In this document: piece after piece, positions 1 to 8,271 of the stretch
Position numbering within the stretch: the stretch's first letter is position 1
Layout: every line of letters starts with the position of its first letter
Source of the DNA: Psychromonas sp. CNPT3
GTDB lineage: Bacteria > Pseudomonadota > Gammaproteobacteria > Enterobacterales > Psychromonadaceae
Assembly (NCBI RefSeq): GCF_000153405.2
Contig: NC_020802.1
Span: forward strand, 2,189,883 to 2,253,882
DNA: 64,000 nt
Direction: 5' to 3'
Notes under the pieces: generated by a model
What the model was told of the DNA's origin: nothing
Database searches by the model: none
What the model saw: only the letters and a program-made list of their open reading frames with translations
Made by a program: the position numbers and the translations under genes

Positions 1-452
1 TTATGCCTGAAATTCTGCGCAGTGATATTTTTAAGCATTCATCATGGCAAGCAATTCAATGGGTTAATGTTGGTTTTTTATTCGGTGGCTGTGTTTTATT
101 ATATAAACGTATTATTCAATTCACTATCCCTTTAAGCTTCTTATTAGGCCTGATTTTCTTCTCTTTTGTGGCTTTTGCTTACGCTCCAGACTTAAATCCC
201 ACCCCTGTTTTCCATCTTTTATCTGGTGCGACTATGCTCGGTTGCTTTTTTATCTTAACCGATCCGGTAAGCGCCTCAACGACACAAAAAGGACGTATTA
301 TATATGCATTACTTATCGCGTTACTGGTTGTTTTGATCCGTAATGTTGGCGGTTACCCTGATGCACTTGCTTTTGCGGTATTACTGGCGAATATGTGCGT
401 GCCTTTGATTGATTATTATAGCCAGCCTAAAGTTTATGGAGAACGTTCATAA
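1..452 (+). CDS. rsxD: RsxD/RnfD electron transport subunit, C-terminal part
   Basis: The gene is cut by the window edge; about 149 C-terminal residues remain of a family usually near 350. RnfD is an integral inner-membrane subunit of the Rnf/Rsx ion-motive ferredoxin:NAD-type oxidoreductase and carries covalent FMN. The remaining part shows several hydrophobic helices (for example around VGFLFGGCVLLY and LLIALLVVLIRNVGGYP), and the segment GATMLGCFFILTDPVSA is typical of RnfD. The flavinylated threonine lies upstream and is not in the window. The stop overlaps the next ATG by one base, so rsxD and rsxG are probably translationally coupled. Identification rests on motifs and operon order. Confidence 0.95.
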   Translation, partial: MPEILRSDIFKHSSWQAIQWVNVGFLFGGCVLLYKRIIQFTIPLSFLLGLIFFSFVAFAYAPDLNPTPVFHLLSGATMLGCFFILTDPVSASTTQKGRIIYALLIALLVVLIRNVGGYPDALAFAVLLANMCVPLIDYYSQPKVYGERS

Positions 453-1084
453 TGCTATCTACCATCCGCCAAAATGCACTGTTGTTAGCCGGTTTTGCTA
501 TTATCTGTACTGGCGCTGTTGCCGTTGTGAATCAACTCACTAAACCTATCATTGCGCAGCAAGAAGAAAAAGCATTACTCAATACAATAGAGCAGCTGAT
601 CCCCGCCTCACTTTATGACAATGATATCGTCAATAGTTGCTTCCTTGTGGAAGACTCAGAATTACTGGGTAAAGGCATACAACAAAAAGTATTTGTTGCT
701 AAAAAATCTAAACTTCCCGTTGCATTAATGTTAGAAAGTAGTACGTTTAGAGGCTATTCGGGCGAAATAAAACTGGCAATCGGTATTTTTGAAAATGGCA
801 CTTTAGCGGGTGTTCGTGTATTACATCATACTGAAACACCGGGACTCGGTGATAAAATTCAATATAACAAATCGCGTTGGATCGATGTTTTTAAAGGTAA
901 ATCTTATCAAAACTCACAAGAAAAACGCTGGGAAGTTAAAAAGTATGGAGGCGATATTGACGCTTTTACAGGTGCCACAATCACCCCACGCGCCGTTACT
1001 TTGGCGATCCGAGATGCCTTAATTTATTTTCAAAAAAATAGAGATTTCCTCTTTAATCAAGCACCTAATTGTGGGAGTAAATAA
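452..1084 (+). CDS. rsxG: RsxG/RnfG electron transport subunit
   Basis: Full-length RnfG (210 aa). One N-terminal membrane anchor (about residues 9-27) is followed by a periplasmic FMN-binding domain. The flavinylation motif TGATIT lies at residues 173-178, with T176 the likely covalent FMN acceptor. The segment [11 protein letters not shown] is also characteristic of the family. In the Rsx/Rnf complex it relays electrons across the membrane; in E. coli the complex keeps SoxR reduced. It overlaps rsxD by one base and abuts rsxE with the overlapping stop/start TAATG, so it belongs to one operon. Confidence 0.96.
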   Translation: MLSTIRQNALLLAGFAIICTGAVAVVNQLTKPIIAQQEEKALLNTIEQLIPASLYDNDIVNSCFLVEDSELLGKGIQQKVFVAKKSKLPVALMLESSTFRGYSGEIKLAIGIFENGTLAGVRVLHHTETPGLGDKIQYNKSRWIDVFKGKSYQNSQEKRWEVKKYGGDIDAFTGATITPRAVTLAIRDALIYFQKNRDFLFNQAPNCGSK

Positions 1085-1818
1085 TGTCTAACGAAAATAC
1101 GGATATTAACGAAAATCCTACTGAAATAGAAAAGTCTGTGTATAAAGAATTATTGCTACAGGGACTATGGAAAAACAATCCCGGTATAGTGCAATTACTG
1201 GGCCTTTGTCCTTTGCTCGCCGTAACCAACACAATGACCAATGCACTGGGACTCGGCATTGCCACTCTCTTCGTATTGATAGCTTCAAATACGCTGATTT
1301 CCTTAATACGCCATCATGTCACCAAAGCTATTCGTATCCCAATTTTTGTCATGATCATTGCATCTCTTGTCACCTGTGTACAACTGCTCATGAATGCATT
1401 TACCTATGAGCTCTACCTTTCCTTAGGTATTTTTATTCCATTGATCGTTACCAACTGTATTATTATTGGGCGCGCCGAAGCCTTTGCCTCTAAAAATAGT
1501 GTCGCACATGCAGCCTTTGATGGTTTAACCATGGGCCTAGGCTTTACAGCGGTTCTGCTGTTGCTTGGCACCGTGCGTGAAATACTCGCGCAAGGGACTC
1601 TGTTTGATGGTATTGAAACCCTGTTAGGTGATTGGGCAAAAACACTGACTTACACTTTATACAGTAGTGATACCAGCTTTTTATTAGCGGCTCTGCCACC
1701 GGGTGCGTTTATTATTATGGGGCTTATCCTTGCTTTAAAAAATAGTATCGATAACAAAGTGAAGAATAAACAAAAGAGTACATTAAATCATTGCTCTGTG
1801 AATTCGAGCGTTAAATGA
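1084..1818 (+). CDS. rsxE: RsxE/RnfE electron transport subunit
   Basis: Full-length integral membrane subunit (244 aa) of the Rsx/Rnf complex. It begins with a short cytoplasmic segment, then [21 protein letters not shown], the characteristic RnfE entry, followed by about six hydrophobic helices. [15 protein letters not shown] and [20 protein letters not shown] are family signatures; conserved cysteines in RnfA/RnfE are thought to bind an Fe-S cluster in the membrane. The start overlaps the rsxG stop by one base and the stop overlaps the nth start by four (ATGA), so rsxDGE-nth read as one transcript, the same order as E. coli. Confidence 0.96.
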   Translation: MSNENTDINENPTEIEKSVYKELLLQGLWKNNPGIVQLLGLCPLLAVTNTMTNALGLGIATLFVLIASNTLISLIRHHVTKAIRIPIFVMIIASLVTCVQLLMNAFTYELYLSLGIFIPLIVTNCIIIGRAEAFASKNSVAHAAFDGLTMGLGFTAVLLLLGTVREILAQGTLFDGIETLLGDWAKTLTYTLYSSDTSFLLAALPPGAFIIMGLILALKNSIDNKVKNKQKSTLNHCSVNSSVK

Positions 1819-2450
1819 ATCAATTAAAACGCGTCACATTACTCACTCGTCTACGCGATCAGAACCCGCATCCAGAGACAGAGTTAAATTACAGTAGTCC
1901 CTTTGAATTACTCGTAGCCGTCACCCTATCGGCACAAGCAACTGATGTCAGCGTTAATAAAGCAACTGATAAGTTATTTCCCATAGCCAATACGGCGCAG
2001 GCGATTTATGCCTTAGGTGAAAATGGCTTAAAAGAATATATTAAAACAATTGGTTTATATAACACTAAAGCGCGTAATGTTATCAAAGCATGCAAGATGC
2101 TAATTGAGCTCCATAACAGCATCGTGCCTGAAAATAGAGAAGCATTAGAGGCATTACCTGGCGTAGGTCGAAAAACAGCGAATGTGGTCTTAAATACGGC
2201 TTTTGGATGGCCAACTATCGCGGTAGATACACATATTTTTCGCGTTGCGAATCGCACTAAGCTTGCTATGGGTAAGAATGTAGATCAAGTAGAGCAAAAA
2301 TTATTAAAAGTGATCCCAAAAGAATTTAAAGTCGACGTGCATCATTGGTTAATATTACACGGACGTTATACCTGCATCGCAAGAAAACCCAGATGTGGTA
2401 GCTGTATTATTGAAGATTTATGTGAATACTCTCCACCAAAAAAAACGTAA
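1815..2450 (+). CDS. nth: endonuclease III, DNA glycosylase/AP lyase
   Basis: Repairs oxidised pyrimidines: removes the base and cleaves the AP site by beta-elimination. At 211 aa it matches the E. coli enzyme. The helix-hairpin-helix [12 protein letters not shown] carries catalytic Lys120, and Asp138 follows in AVDTHIFRV. The C-terminal [4Fe-4S] ligands are C187, C194, C197 and C203 with the usual C-x6-C-x2-C-x5-C spacing. All catalytic and cluster residues are present, so it should be active. The start overlaps the rsxE stop by 4 bp. Its 3' end is the left border of the accessory island. Confidence 0.98.
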   Translation: MNQLKRVTLLTRLRDQNPHPETELNYSSPFELLVAVTLSAQATDVSVNKATDKLFPIANTAQAIYALGENGLKEYIKTIGLYNTKARNVIKACKMLIELHNSIVPENREALEALPGVGRKTANVVLNTAFGWPTIAVDTHIFRVANRTKLAMGKNVDQVEQKLLKVIPKEFKVDVHHWLILHGRYTCIARKPRCGSCIIEDLCEYSPPKKT

Positions 2451-2746
2451 AGAGTAAACAACAAAAAAACAACCTACAAGCAGAGCAGGCTGTATTGGAC
2501 TGCATTGAATTAGGTTACTGCCTTACGCTTCACAAAGCGCAAGGCTCGCAATTCCCACGAATGATTATAGCGTTACAAAAAGGTATGATAGTTGATAGAG
2601 CATGGCTTTATACCGCTATTACTAGAGCTGAGAGCGAAATTCATATTGTTGGCGCACAGCAAGACTTTAATGAGTTCAAAAAACTACCAAGCAACTCTCA
2701 CAAACGTAATAGCTATTTGGTTGATCTTCTAAAAAACAAAAAATAA
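2451..2746 (+). pseudogene. 3' remnant of a RecD-like/UvrD_C_2 helicase
   Basis: A reading frame entering from inside the nth 3' end and closing at 2746 encodes about 83 residues (from a TTG at 2495) matching only the last domain of RecD-like superfamily 1 helicases: GYCLTLHKAQGSQFPR (motif V region) and WLYTAITRAESEIHIVG (motif VI). No Walker A, Walker B or N-terminal domains exist upstream, because nth is intact there. It is therefore a truncated relic, probably left when the island inserted or rearranged. A functional stand-alone protein is unlikely. Family assignment is by motif recognition. Confidence 0.75.
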
Positions 2747-2837
2747 TTTATAACATTAGAGAGTGACTACGGGTGTAAGCAGACATAAGTTGTGTGTCAA
2801 CGCGAAGCGCTGGCCCCACGCTCCGTATTCTAGCCTT

Positions 2838-4583
2838 TTATAGTTGTGCTGTTGTTTCATAATCTGCCCCTGATTTAGTTTTATACCCTTTCTCTGAAAT
2901 CATATACAGATGCTTTTTAGCTCTCGATCCTATTACGTAAAGAAGCCGACGAGCTACATAGTTTTGATGAAGGTTGTCACAGCCAATAATATCGTTCCAA
3001 TTAGGAATCTTCCCTTTAAGTAAGCCTGTGCATATAACAACTTCGTATTCATCTCCTTTCGTTGAATGGCAAGTAGTTAGCTTGACTCCATTAGAAGCTG
3101 AAAAAAATTTATGTAGATCATTTGCTCTATATTGCATCTCATATTTTTTCATTCTCTCTAACGCTGAATCAATTAAACTACATTTTCCTACTTTTGCCAC
3201 AGAATTACCGATTATGTCTATCTTGAGAATATTGCAAAAAGAATCAATTACTAAATTAATCCATTCTACAATCTCTATGTCGGTCTCTATTACAAGAGAA
3301 TTTATCGTTCTCAGTATAACCTTAGGATTAAGTATGCTTCCTAAAGAACCTGAATGGTATAAGTTATCTGAAAGTTCATTTGCAAGCCTATTTCTATTTA
3401 TGTAATTGCTTATACAAGGTTTCAGTAACATTAGGCGTATCAGACTCAACCAAATGTTATCTTGGTTCTTAGGTATAGGCGAAACCAGAAAGCCATTTAT
3501 GGAAAAAGATTTGTCCATTAGGTCAATTTCTTTTGATAAATTTATTACACCAAACCAACTTGGACACAATACTACTATTTCATTCGCATTAATCCCTTGT
3601 TTTAGGTGTGTTTCTACCACTCCAATTACGTAGTCTGCTAACTGAGTCTTATCTATATTATTTTCTAAATGAACGATAGAGTGGAAATTTTTTAAGTCTG
3701 ACTTGGATTCTATTTCGTGCTTGTCATCTTGATACTTTTTGTAGTAATCAATAATTCTTTGGCTACTTCTAAAGCACCATGTAAGATTTTTTTCACAAAT
3801 ATTATCTATTTCAAAATAGTTTTCTATTTCTATTTTATCTTTGACTATTGCCCCTAAGCCAGTATAGATTGCTTGCTCTTTATCACCAATTAAGGTGAGT
3901 TTAGAATGCCTTTTCATGATAATTAGTTTAATAATCTCATACTGAACTTCTGAAATGTCTTGGTATTCGTCAATAAGAAGGTGAGAAACTAACAGAGCAA
4001 GTCGATCGCACAATGCAGGGTACATTTTTAATAACTTGTAGCTAATATTAAGTATTAACTCAAAGTCTATATAGCCGTTATCACGTAGGTACTTGTGATA
4101 ATCTACTACTAAATTATATTTAACTGAATTTTTAGGGTAGATAGGCTGATAATTCAAATCTAAGGCGGTTTGTATAGGATCATAATTGCCAATTTCGAAT
4201 TCTTCTCTTAACTCTCTCATCTTCGATTCTTGTTCATACTCATCTATTATAATATACCCATGCTTTAGCCTTGGTATTTTGTTAATGTTGGGTTTGATAA
4301 TCCATTGTAAACAAAATGAATGGATTGTTCCTACCCAAAGAGAGTCATCTTTTATTCCGTATGAAAGTAGCCTCTCAGAAATCGTATCCGCTGCAATATT
4401 GGTGTAAGTTATTGCAATAACTTTTTTCTTACCAATGGATAATTTATCTGAATTTTCCAGAATGTAATATAACTTTGAAACCAAAGTCCTTGTTTTCCCT
4501 GATCCCGGGCAAGCAGAAAGTAATAAATTATCTTCAAAAGTTACTGCTGACATTTGTTCTTTAGTTAAATTACTGTATGGCAT
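2838..4583 (-). CDS. UvrD/PcrA-like helicase of a Gabija-type defence system (GajB-like)
   Basis: Superfamily 1A helicase, 581 aa. Motifs in order: Q-motif LTKEQ (6-10), Walker A SACPGSGKT (23-31), Ia AITYTN (57-62), GTIHSFC (85-91), motif II LLIDEYQD (202-209), motif III LTLIGDKEQAIY (229-240), IV WCFRSSQ (269-275), V CHSTKG (505-510), VI RRLLYVIGSRAKK (546-558). Motif VI has SR where TR is usual. The start codon overlaps the stop of the upstream OLD nuclease by one base, so the two are coupled. In Gabija, GajB is a helicase/ATPase activated by DNA termini that works with GajA; it is somewhat longer than the roughly 490 aa I recall for the Bacillus protein. Confidence 0.88.
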   Translation of the reverse strand: MPYSNLTKEQMSAVTFEDNLLLSACPGSGKTRTLVSKLYYILENSDKLSIGKKKVIAITYTNIAADTISERLLSYGIKDDSLWVGTIHSFCLQWIIKPNINKIPRLKHGYIIIDEYEQESKMRELREEFEIGNYDPIQTALDLNYQPIYPKNSVKYNLVVDYHKYLRDNGYIDFELILNISYKLLKMYPALCDRLALLVSHLLIDEYQDISEVQYEIIKLIIMKRHSKLTLIGDKEQAIYTGLGAIVKDKIEIENYFEIDNICEKNLTWCFRSSQRIIDYYKKYQDDKHEIESKSDLKNFHSIVHLENNIDKTQLADYVIGVVETHLKQGINANEIVVLCPSWFGVINLSKEIDLMDKSFSINGFLVSPIPKNQDNIWLSLIRLMLLKPCISNYINRNRLANELSDNLYHSGSLGSILNPKVILRTINSLVIETDIEIVEWINLVIDSFCNILKIDIIGNSVAKVGKCSLIDSALERMKKYEMQYRANDLHKFFSASNGVKLTTCHSTKGDEYEVVICTGLLKGKIPNWNDIIGCDNLHQNYVARRLLYVIGSRAKKHLYMISEKGYKTKSGADYETTAQL

Positions 4584-6697
4584 TAGATATCCATGAATTT
4601 AATAAAGGAATCATTTTTAAAGAATTCCCTATAGGCTTTAAACTTCGCTTCAAAAGTAGATTTACTGTTTATTTTCTTTTGCTCCTTTTTTTCCATTTGG
4701 CTAATGTTATAATCCATCATTTTTAAACATATTTCGCTCAAATTCCTGTGGCTTAAAGAAAACTTAATTGCTTTCAAAATATATGTGGGAACTACGTTCT
4801 GAATACTGACATGCTCAATCATTTTTGTAGCAAGCCACCCCTTGCCAATTTTATTTGCAAACTTCAGGGTACTGTAATATCTAAGAGGCATATCCTTAGA
4901 AGATATATTGTTTATGACCTTCTCTCTAACGGCTTCCTTTGTATAACTTGTCTTTACTACATCATTGAATAATTGGACATTTTCAGGGTATCTGACTAAT
5001 TCTGTCTCAAATGTGTTTTCAGCATAAAATGCTTCAACATATTCGTTATCTTTTATATATTCATTCATTTTAGCCTTTCTCAATGCACCAGACTTCTCTG
5101 CGTCGATTTGAGATTTTACATATTTGTCTGAAGCAAAGTCTTCATCAGTAATAAATGAAGCATCCAAGTCGGTTAAGATAGAACAATAGTTTTTAATTCT
5201 GGTTTTATGGAAAAGATCTGAAATATGAATGAAAACTGTCCCATCCATTTTTACTAAACTAATTCCCATTTCATCCAAACTCACACCTAAAGTTTCTCTG
5301 ACTAATGCAGGTATTAAAATTAATTCCGCATCTCCTTCTACGAGTATTACACTCTTGGCGAATAAGATGTCGCTTCGTACTGCATCTAAATAGCGTTCTA
5401 TGCATTGTGCGTTAGGTTCATCCAAACCACTTGCAGGAAAATAGACCTCTGTTTTTGATTCTTTACGAGCGAGTATATTCATTGAAGATATCTTCGAAGC
5501 AGAGCTGATTTGTGTTGAATGAGTGGATACAAAAACTTGTGTGTTTTTAAAGTTAAAGTTTTCAAATAAAGTTTTTTGAATGTGATTATGAATATGAGCC
5601 TCTGGCTCTTCTATCATTAAAAAGTGAGTTATATGTGCTTCATTATCCCGAATTGCTTCATATTCATATAACTTTAAAGCTAAGAAAATTAAATTTGCTC
5701 CGCCCAAACTAAGGTCTTCTATCTTTCCTGTTCCTTGATAATTAATTGAGTCTTCTACAATTAGACCTAGTGATTGAATAAGCTCAGTAAAGTCTTCAGG
5801 GAGCTGTGATGACACATTAATCTTCGGAGAGTAAGTGGAACCTACTGTGTTTATTAACGACTTTGAAATACTTTTACTTAATGCTTCAATCTCAGGGATG
5901 GATGATATCTTTTCATTCACCTTCCTAATATCATTTGCTACATCTTTTTCGTCTTCAATATGCTTACTTTCTAGGGTAAGTAATTTATATAACGGATTTG
6001 TTTTGTGATATTTTAAATCAGCAACAACATTTCTAAGTGCTTTAACATATGTACAAGCGACTTCTTTCACTATTGAAAAATAGGGGGGCTTATAGTTCCC
6101 TATTTCTGTACTGTCTTCCATGTTAGGGTCTGGAAAAATATAATTATCAAAGTCACCTACTATTTTTTTATAAACATTTTGATCAGTAAAATCTAACTTA
6201 GTTCGAACAAATGCTACAGGCTCATAAGTTTCTCGTGTAATCGACTGCTTAGAAATAAATTTTTTAATTGCATCTGTACGTTCATCTTTATCAGAATAGC
6301 GACTACTAAGTAAGTGCATTTCCTGCCGTATATGCGCTTTGGGTCTATAGATAAACGAATATGTACCAGAACCAGTAGCCGTACTTTTTCCATCATCATT
6401 AAGAATGTAATTTGATAAAACATGTTCTTCTTCAGAGTCGCCCAATCCATCGAAAAAAATCGAAATGACTATCCAATGTCCAAAAGGTTCTCCCAATCCC
6501 CGATGAAAGTCATCTTTAGATAGGCACTTTGCATTCATTGGTAAAGAGTCATCTAATACAATACGCATAGCTTGAAAAACATTCGTTTTTCCAGAAGCAT
6601 TTTCTCCTATGATTGTATTTACAGAATCTTTAGAAAAATTAAAGTTTGATTGCTCAAAGTTTTTATAGTTAACAATTGAGAGGCGACTGATATACAT
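4583..6697 (-). CDS. OLD-family ATPase/TOPRIM nuclease of a Gabija-type defence system (GajA-like)
   Basis: Overcoming-lysogenization-defect (class 2 OLD) protein, 704 aa. Walker A GENASGKT is at 31-38, ABC-type signature LSLGG at 329-333, Walker B FLMIEEPEAH at 359-368, and the H-loop STHS at 391-394. A TOPRIM nuclease domain follows with LVEGDAE (E454) and LTDLDA (D510, D512), the acidic residues that bind metal. Both ATPase and nuclease centres look intact. A UvrD-like helicase is encoded one base downstream, the arrangement defining Gabija. In that system GajA is a nucleotide-sensing, sequence-selective DNA nicking enzyme. It is longer than the Bacillus GajA (about 580 aa as I recall), with extra C-terminal sequence after TOPRIM. 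Confidence 0.9.
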   Translation of the reverse strand: MYISRLSIVNYKNFEQSNFNFSKDSVNTIIGENASGKTNVFQAMRIVLDDSLPMNAKCLSKDDFHRGLGEPFGHWIVISIFFDGLGDSEEEHVLSNYILNDDGKSTATGSGTYSFIYRPKAHIRQEMHLLSSRYSDKDERTDAIKKFISKQSITRETYEPVAFVRTKLDFTDQNVYKKIVGDFDNYIFPDPNMEDSTEIGNYKPPYFSIVKEVACTYVKALRNVVADLKYHKTNPLYKLLTLESKHIEDEKDVANDIRKVNEKISSIPEIEALSKSISKSLINTVGSTYSPKINVSSQLPEDFTELIQSLGLIVEDSINYQGTGKIEDLSLGGANLIFLALKLYEYEAIRDNEAHITHFLMIEEPEAHIHNHIQKTLFENFNFKNTQVFVSTHSTQISSASKISSMNILARKESKTEVYFPASGLDEPNAQCIERYLDAVRSDILFAKSVILVEGDAELILIPALVRETLGVSLDEMGISLVKMDGTVFIHISDLFHKTRIKNYCSILTDLDASFITDEDFASDKYVKSQIDAEKSGALRKAKMNEYIKDNEYVEAFYAENTFETELVRYPENVQLFNDVVKTSYTKEAVREKVINNISSKDMPLRYYSTLKFANKIGKGWLATKMIEHVSIQNVVPTYILKAIKFSLSHRNLSEICLKMMDYNISQMEKKEQKKINSKSTFEAKFKAYREFFKNDSFIKFMDI

Positions 6698-6741
6698 AGA
6701 TTTTTACCTAAGTGATTATCTTTATGATGTATTTTATATTA

Positions 6742-6763
6742 ACGTATTTAGGGTTAAATACGT
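6742..6763. promoter_or_regulatory. inverted repeat upstream of the Gabija genes, candidate operator
   Basis: A perfect 9-bp inverted repeat ACGTATTTA / TAAATACGT with a 4-base centre (gggt) ends 45 bp before the GajA start at 6697. Size, symmetry and position fit a repressor binding site or a short 5'-UTR hairpin. No regulator gene is encoded next to it, so any factor would come from elsewhere. Inferred from sequence only. Confidence 0.4.
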
Positions 6764-7102
6764 GTGAGATATGTCAATTTATTATGAGAAAAAAAATCGG
6801 ACATCCAAACCTTTTTCCAGTCATTTTAATCCAATAAATTAAACCGCGATACAAAACATCAACTAAAGATCTCGATCAATCACAAAAAAGAGGGGATATA
6901 TGATTTCAAAGGCGAACATTTAACATGCCAAAGTAATTTCTTGCTTTGCAGGTACATTAGATTTCAGCGGGTAGGCTGATACGAGGAAATACACCAGCGA
7001 ATTTTTGGTATCAGATCTTGCCTTTTGCTATTACGCTCTCTATTGAGAGAAAATCAGCATAAATAGGCTACTACAACCGATAAATAGAACAAACATTCTA
7101 AG

Positions 7103-7134
7103 TCGCTTTGTGCCCTTTTTCGCCCTAGGAAGCT
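7103..7134. repeat. 32-bp imperfect direct repeat, left copy
   Basis: This block, beginning TCGCTTTGTGCCC and ending AAGCT, recurs at 8218-8249 with 27 of 32 positions identical by hand alignment. The two copies flank the two-gene module at 7274-8046 and lie 1,115 bp apart in the same orientation. Each is followed immediately by an inverted repeat of unrelated sequence. This suggests a boundary element of a mobile or cassette-like unit, or a duplicated regulatory block. Confidence 0.55.
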
Positions 7135-7162
7135 AACTCGCAAACGCCCCCTAGCGAGTTAG
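7133..7162. repeat. hairpin following the left direct repeat
   Basis: Perfect 9-bp inverted repeat CTAACTCGC / GCGAGTTAG around a 12-base centre. It sits directly after the 32-bp repeat and about 110 bp upstream of the module's first gene. No T-run follows, so it is not an ordinary terminator. It is faintly reminiscent of integron attC arms but too short for a normal attC. Confidence 0.5.
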
Positions 7163-7273
7163 GGAAGTATTATTTACAGGACCAACGTTATTAAACTTTC
7201 TCAGTCCCTAATGCCTACAAGTAGATCAACCAGTTATAATCTACTCTTCTATCCCTTTACACCTTATAGTAGA

Positions 7274-7717
7274 ATGGAACATCAGCCCTTCAATAGGATA
7301 TATTTAGTGCTTGAAAAGTTTGGTCAACAGTCACAATCAGCAGCACAAAAGCTACATGTCAAAAGTGCATTGAACCCTTTGCTATGGCTAACTGGAATAG
7401 CATCACCAATTTTCTTTGGCACTGCTTTCGTCTTTAAAGATACCGAGCTAGTAAATGTTCTCATTTATGCAGGTATGGTTCCTATGGTAGTTACATGTTT
7501 AGGGTTTTGCTTCTTTGCATTATTCAAGCCAGAAAAATTACAATCTGAAGATTACCAACTAAAACATGAATCCTTAAACTTAATGCAAGAAAAGTGTGGT
7601 GGTATTCAAATATCTACCATATCGTTAGAACAAATAGTTAACCCGATTATTATGCAAAAAGAACAACAAGAATTACCTAACACCCCTCAACAAGCTACCC
7701 AAGGGGAACTCTCATGA
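7274..7717 (+). CDS. two-TM protein of unknown function, first gene of the accessory module
   Basis: Not assigned to a named family. From the ATG at 7274 it is 147 aa; an in-frame ATG at 7211 would add 21 residues. Neither has a clear ribosome binding site, and I prefer 7274 because the extra segment looks unstructured. An amphipathic N-terminus leads to LNPLLWLTGIASPIFFG, the first membrane helix, then a second helix (VLIYAGMVPMVVTCLGFCFF). A charged cytoplasmic tail follows with KPEKLQSEDYQ right after the membrane. I recall similar P-x-x-LQSE tails in uncharacterised island proteins, unverified. It overlaps the next gene by 4 bp (ATGA), so the two form an operon. Confidence 0.7.
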   Translation: MEHQPFNRIYLVLEKFGQQSQSAAQKLHVKSALNPLLWLTGIASPIFFGTAFVFKDTELVNVLIYAGMVPMVVTCLGFCFFALFKPEKLQSEDYQLKHESLNLMQEKCGGIQISTISLEQIVNPIIMQKEQQELPNTPQQATQGELS

Positions 7718-8046
7718 ATATGTACATGCTGTCTTTCGCTTCTAAAAGTGGAAATGTAACCAGAGCAAAAATCCAAGATTTTTTAAGCACATTACCAGAA
7801 GTACTTAATTGGTATGGTGTAATGCCATTTACCATTTTAATTGTAATGGATAATCACAGCCATCTATTTGATAATGCATTAACAAATAAACTTGTCGAAA
7901 AATTTAGTGATGACGTTTCTTTTTTATTCACTTCAATTTCTAAAGAAAACATAGCAGGTTACATTAATAAAGAAGTGTGGGAATTCATCAACACCCCAAA
8001 GGCTAACCCTATACTCGCAGATAATCGAATCAATAAAAACGTATAA
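7714..8046 (+). CDS. small Cas2/SinR-like (ferredoxin-fold) protein, second gene of the accessory module
   Basis: 110 aa, unnamed. The secondary-structure pattern reads beta (MYMLSFASK), long alpha (TRAKIQDFLSTLPEVLNW), beta (FTILIVMD), alpha (ALTNKLVEKFS), beta (VSFLFTSIS), then a C-terminal GYINKEVWEFINTP. This resembles the small ferredoxin-fold SinR-like/Cas2-like proteins, which have a similar terminal W-x-x-x-x-W-like ending; that is an inference from pattern, not a match. It has no catalytic motif I can name. The start lies within the stop of the two-TM gene (ATGA), indicating coupled synthesis and probably interaction at the membrane. Confidence 0.72.
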   Translation: MNMYMLSFASKSGNVTRAKIQDFLSTLPEVLNWYGVMPFTILIVMDNHSHLFDNALTNKLVEKFSDDVSFLFTSISKENIAGYINKEVWEFINTPKANPILADNRINKNV

Positions 8047-8079
8047 ACTTTATTTGGTGTGACTTTCTTGCGATTACCG

Positions 8080-8119
8080 TGACCTTTACTCGGCTCAAAT
8101 GATTCACTAGTAAAGGTCA
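8080..8119. repeat. 11-bp stem hairpin after the module
   Basis: Perfect inverted repeat TGACCTTTACT / AGTAAAGGTCA with an 18-base loop, 34 bp after the stop of the second module gene. There is no T-run on either side, so intrinsic termination is unlikely. It could protect the 3' end of the transcript or be a protein-binding site. Confidence 0.5.
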
Positions 8120-8217
8120 TACATGCAATCAATAAAATTCATCTACCAATTAGAATATGGGGTGAGGTTTAGGTATTTAATCTTGACTTTCGATATATTG
8201 TAAGTTTATTTCCTATC

Positions 8218-8249
8218 TCGCTTTGTGCCCCTTTGCGCCTTAAAAAGCT
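8218..8249. repeat. 32-bp imperfect direct repeat, right copy
   Basis: Second copy of the block at 7103-7134 (27 of 32 identical). Like the left copy it is followed by an inverted repeat, here at 8250-8271, although the hairpin sequences differ. The conserved block plus a non-conserved hairpin on each side of the two-gene module is the main evidence that the module is a discrete unit. Confidence 0.55.
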
Positions 8250-8271
8250 GTAATATTGTGATTAATATTAC
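8250..8271. repeat. hairpin following the right direct repeat
   Basis: Perfect 8-bp inverted repeat GTAATATT / AATATTAC with a 6-base centre, starting one base after the right 32-bp repeat. It occupies the same relative place as the hairpin at 7133-7162 but shares no sequence with it. Confidence 0.45.

Larger units (their letters stand above)
6698..7273. other. divergent intergenic region between Gabija and the two-gene module
   Basis: About 570 bases with no convincing gene. It must hold the promoters of the leftward Gabija operon and the rightward module. Visible structure: the inverted repeat at 6742-6763, a small CTCTC/GAGAG hairpin near 7039-7052, the left copy of a 32-bp direct repeat (7103-7134) and the hairpin 7133-7162. 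The rest is featureless AT-rich DNA. Confidence 0.6.

Noticed and set aside
810-1022. Internal frames within rsxG and rsxE
   Set aside because: They lie inside confidently assigned genes in other frames, without independent evidence.
2974-3633. Two rightward open frames (143 and 75 codons) opposite the helicase
   Set aside because: Antisense shadows; the leftward frame has all helicase motifs and the rightward products lack any domain.
7133-7162. Hairpin as a true integron attC site
   Set aside because: Arms resemble R boxes only loosely and the whole site is shorter than known attC; no integrase gene in the window. Kept only as an open possibility in the findings.
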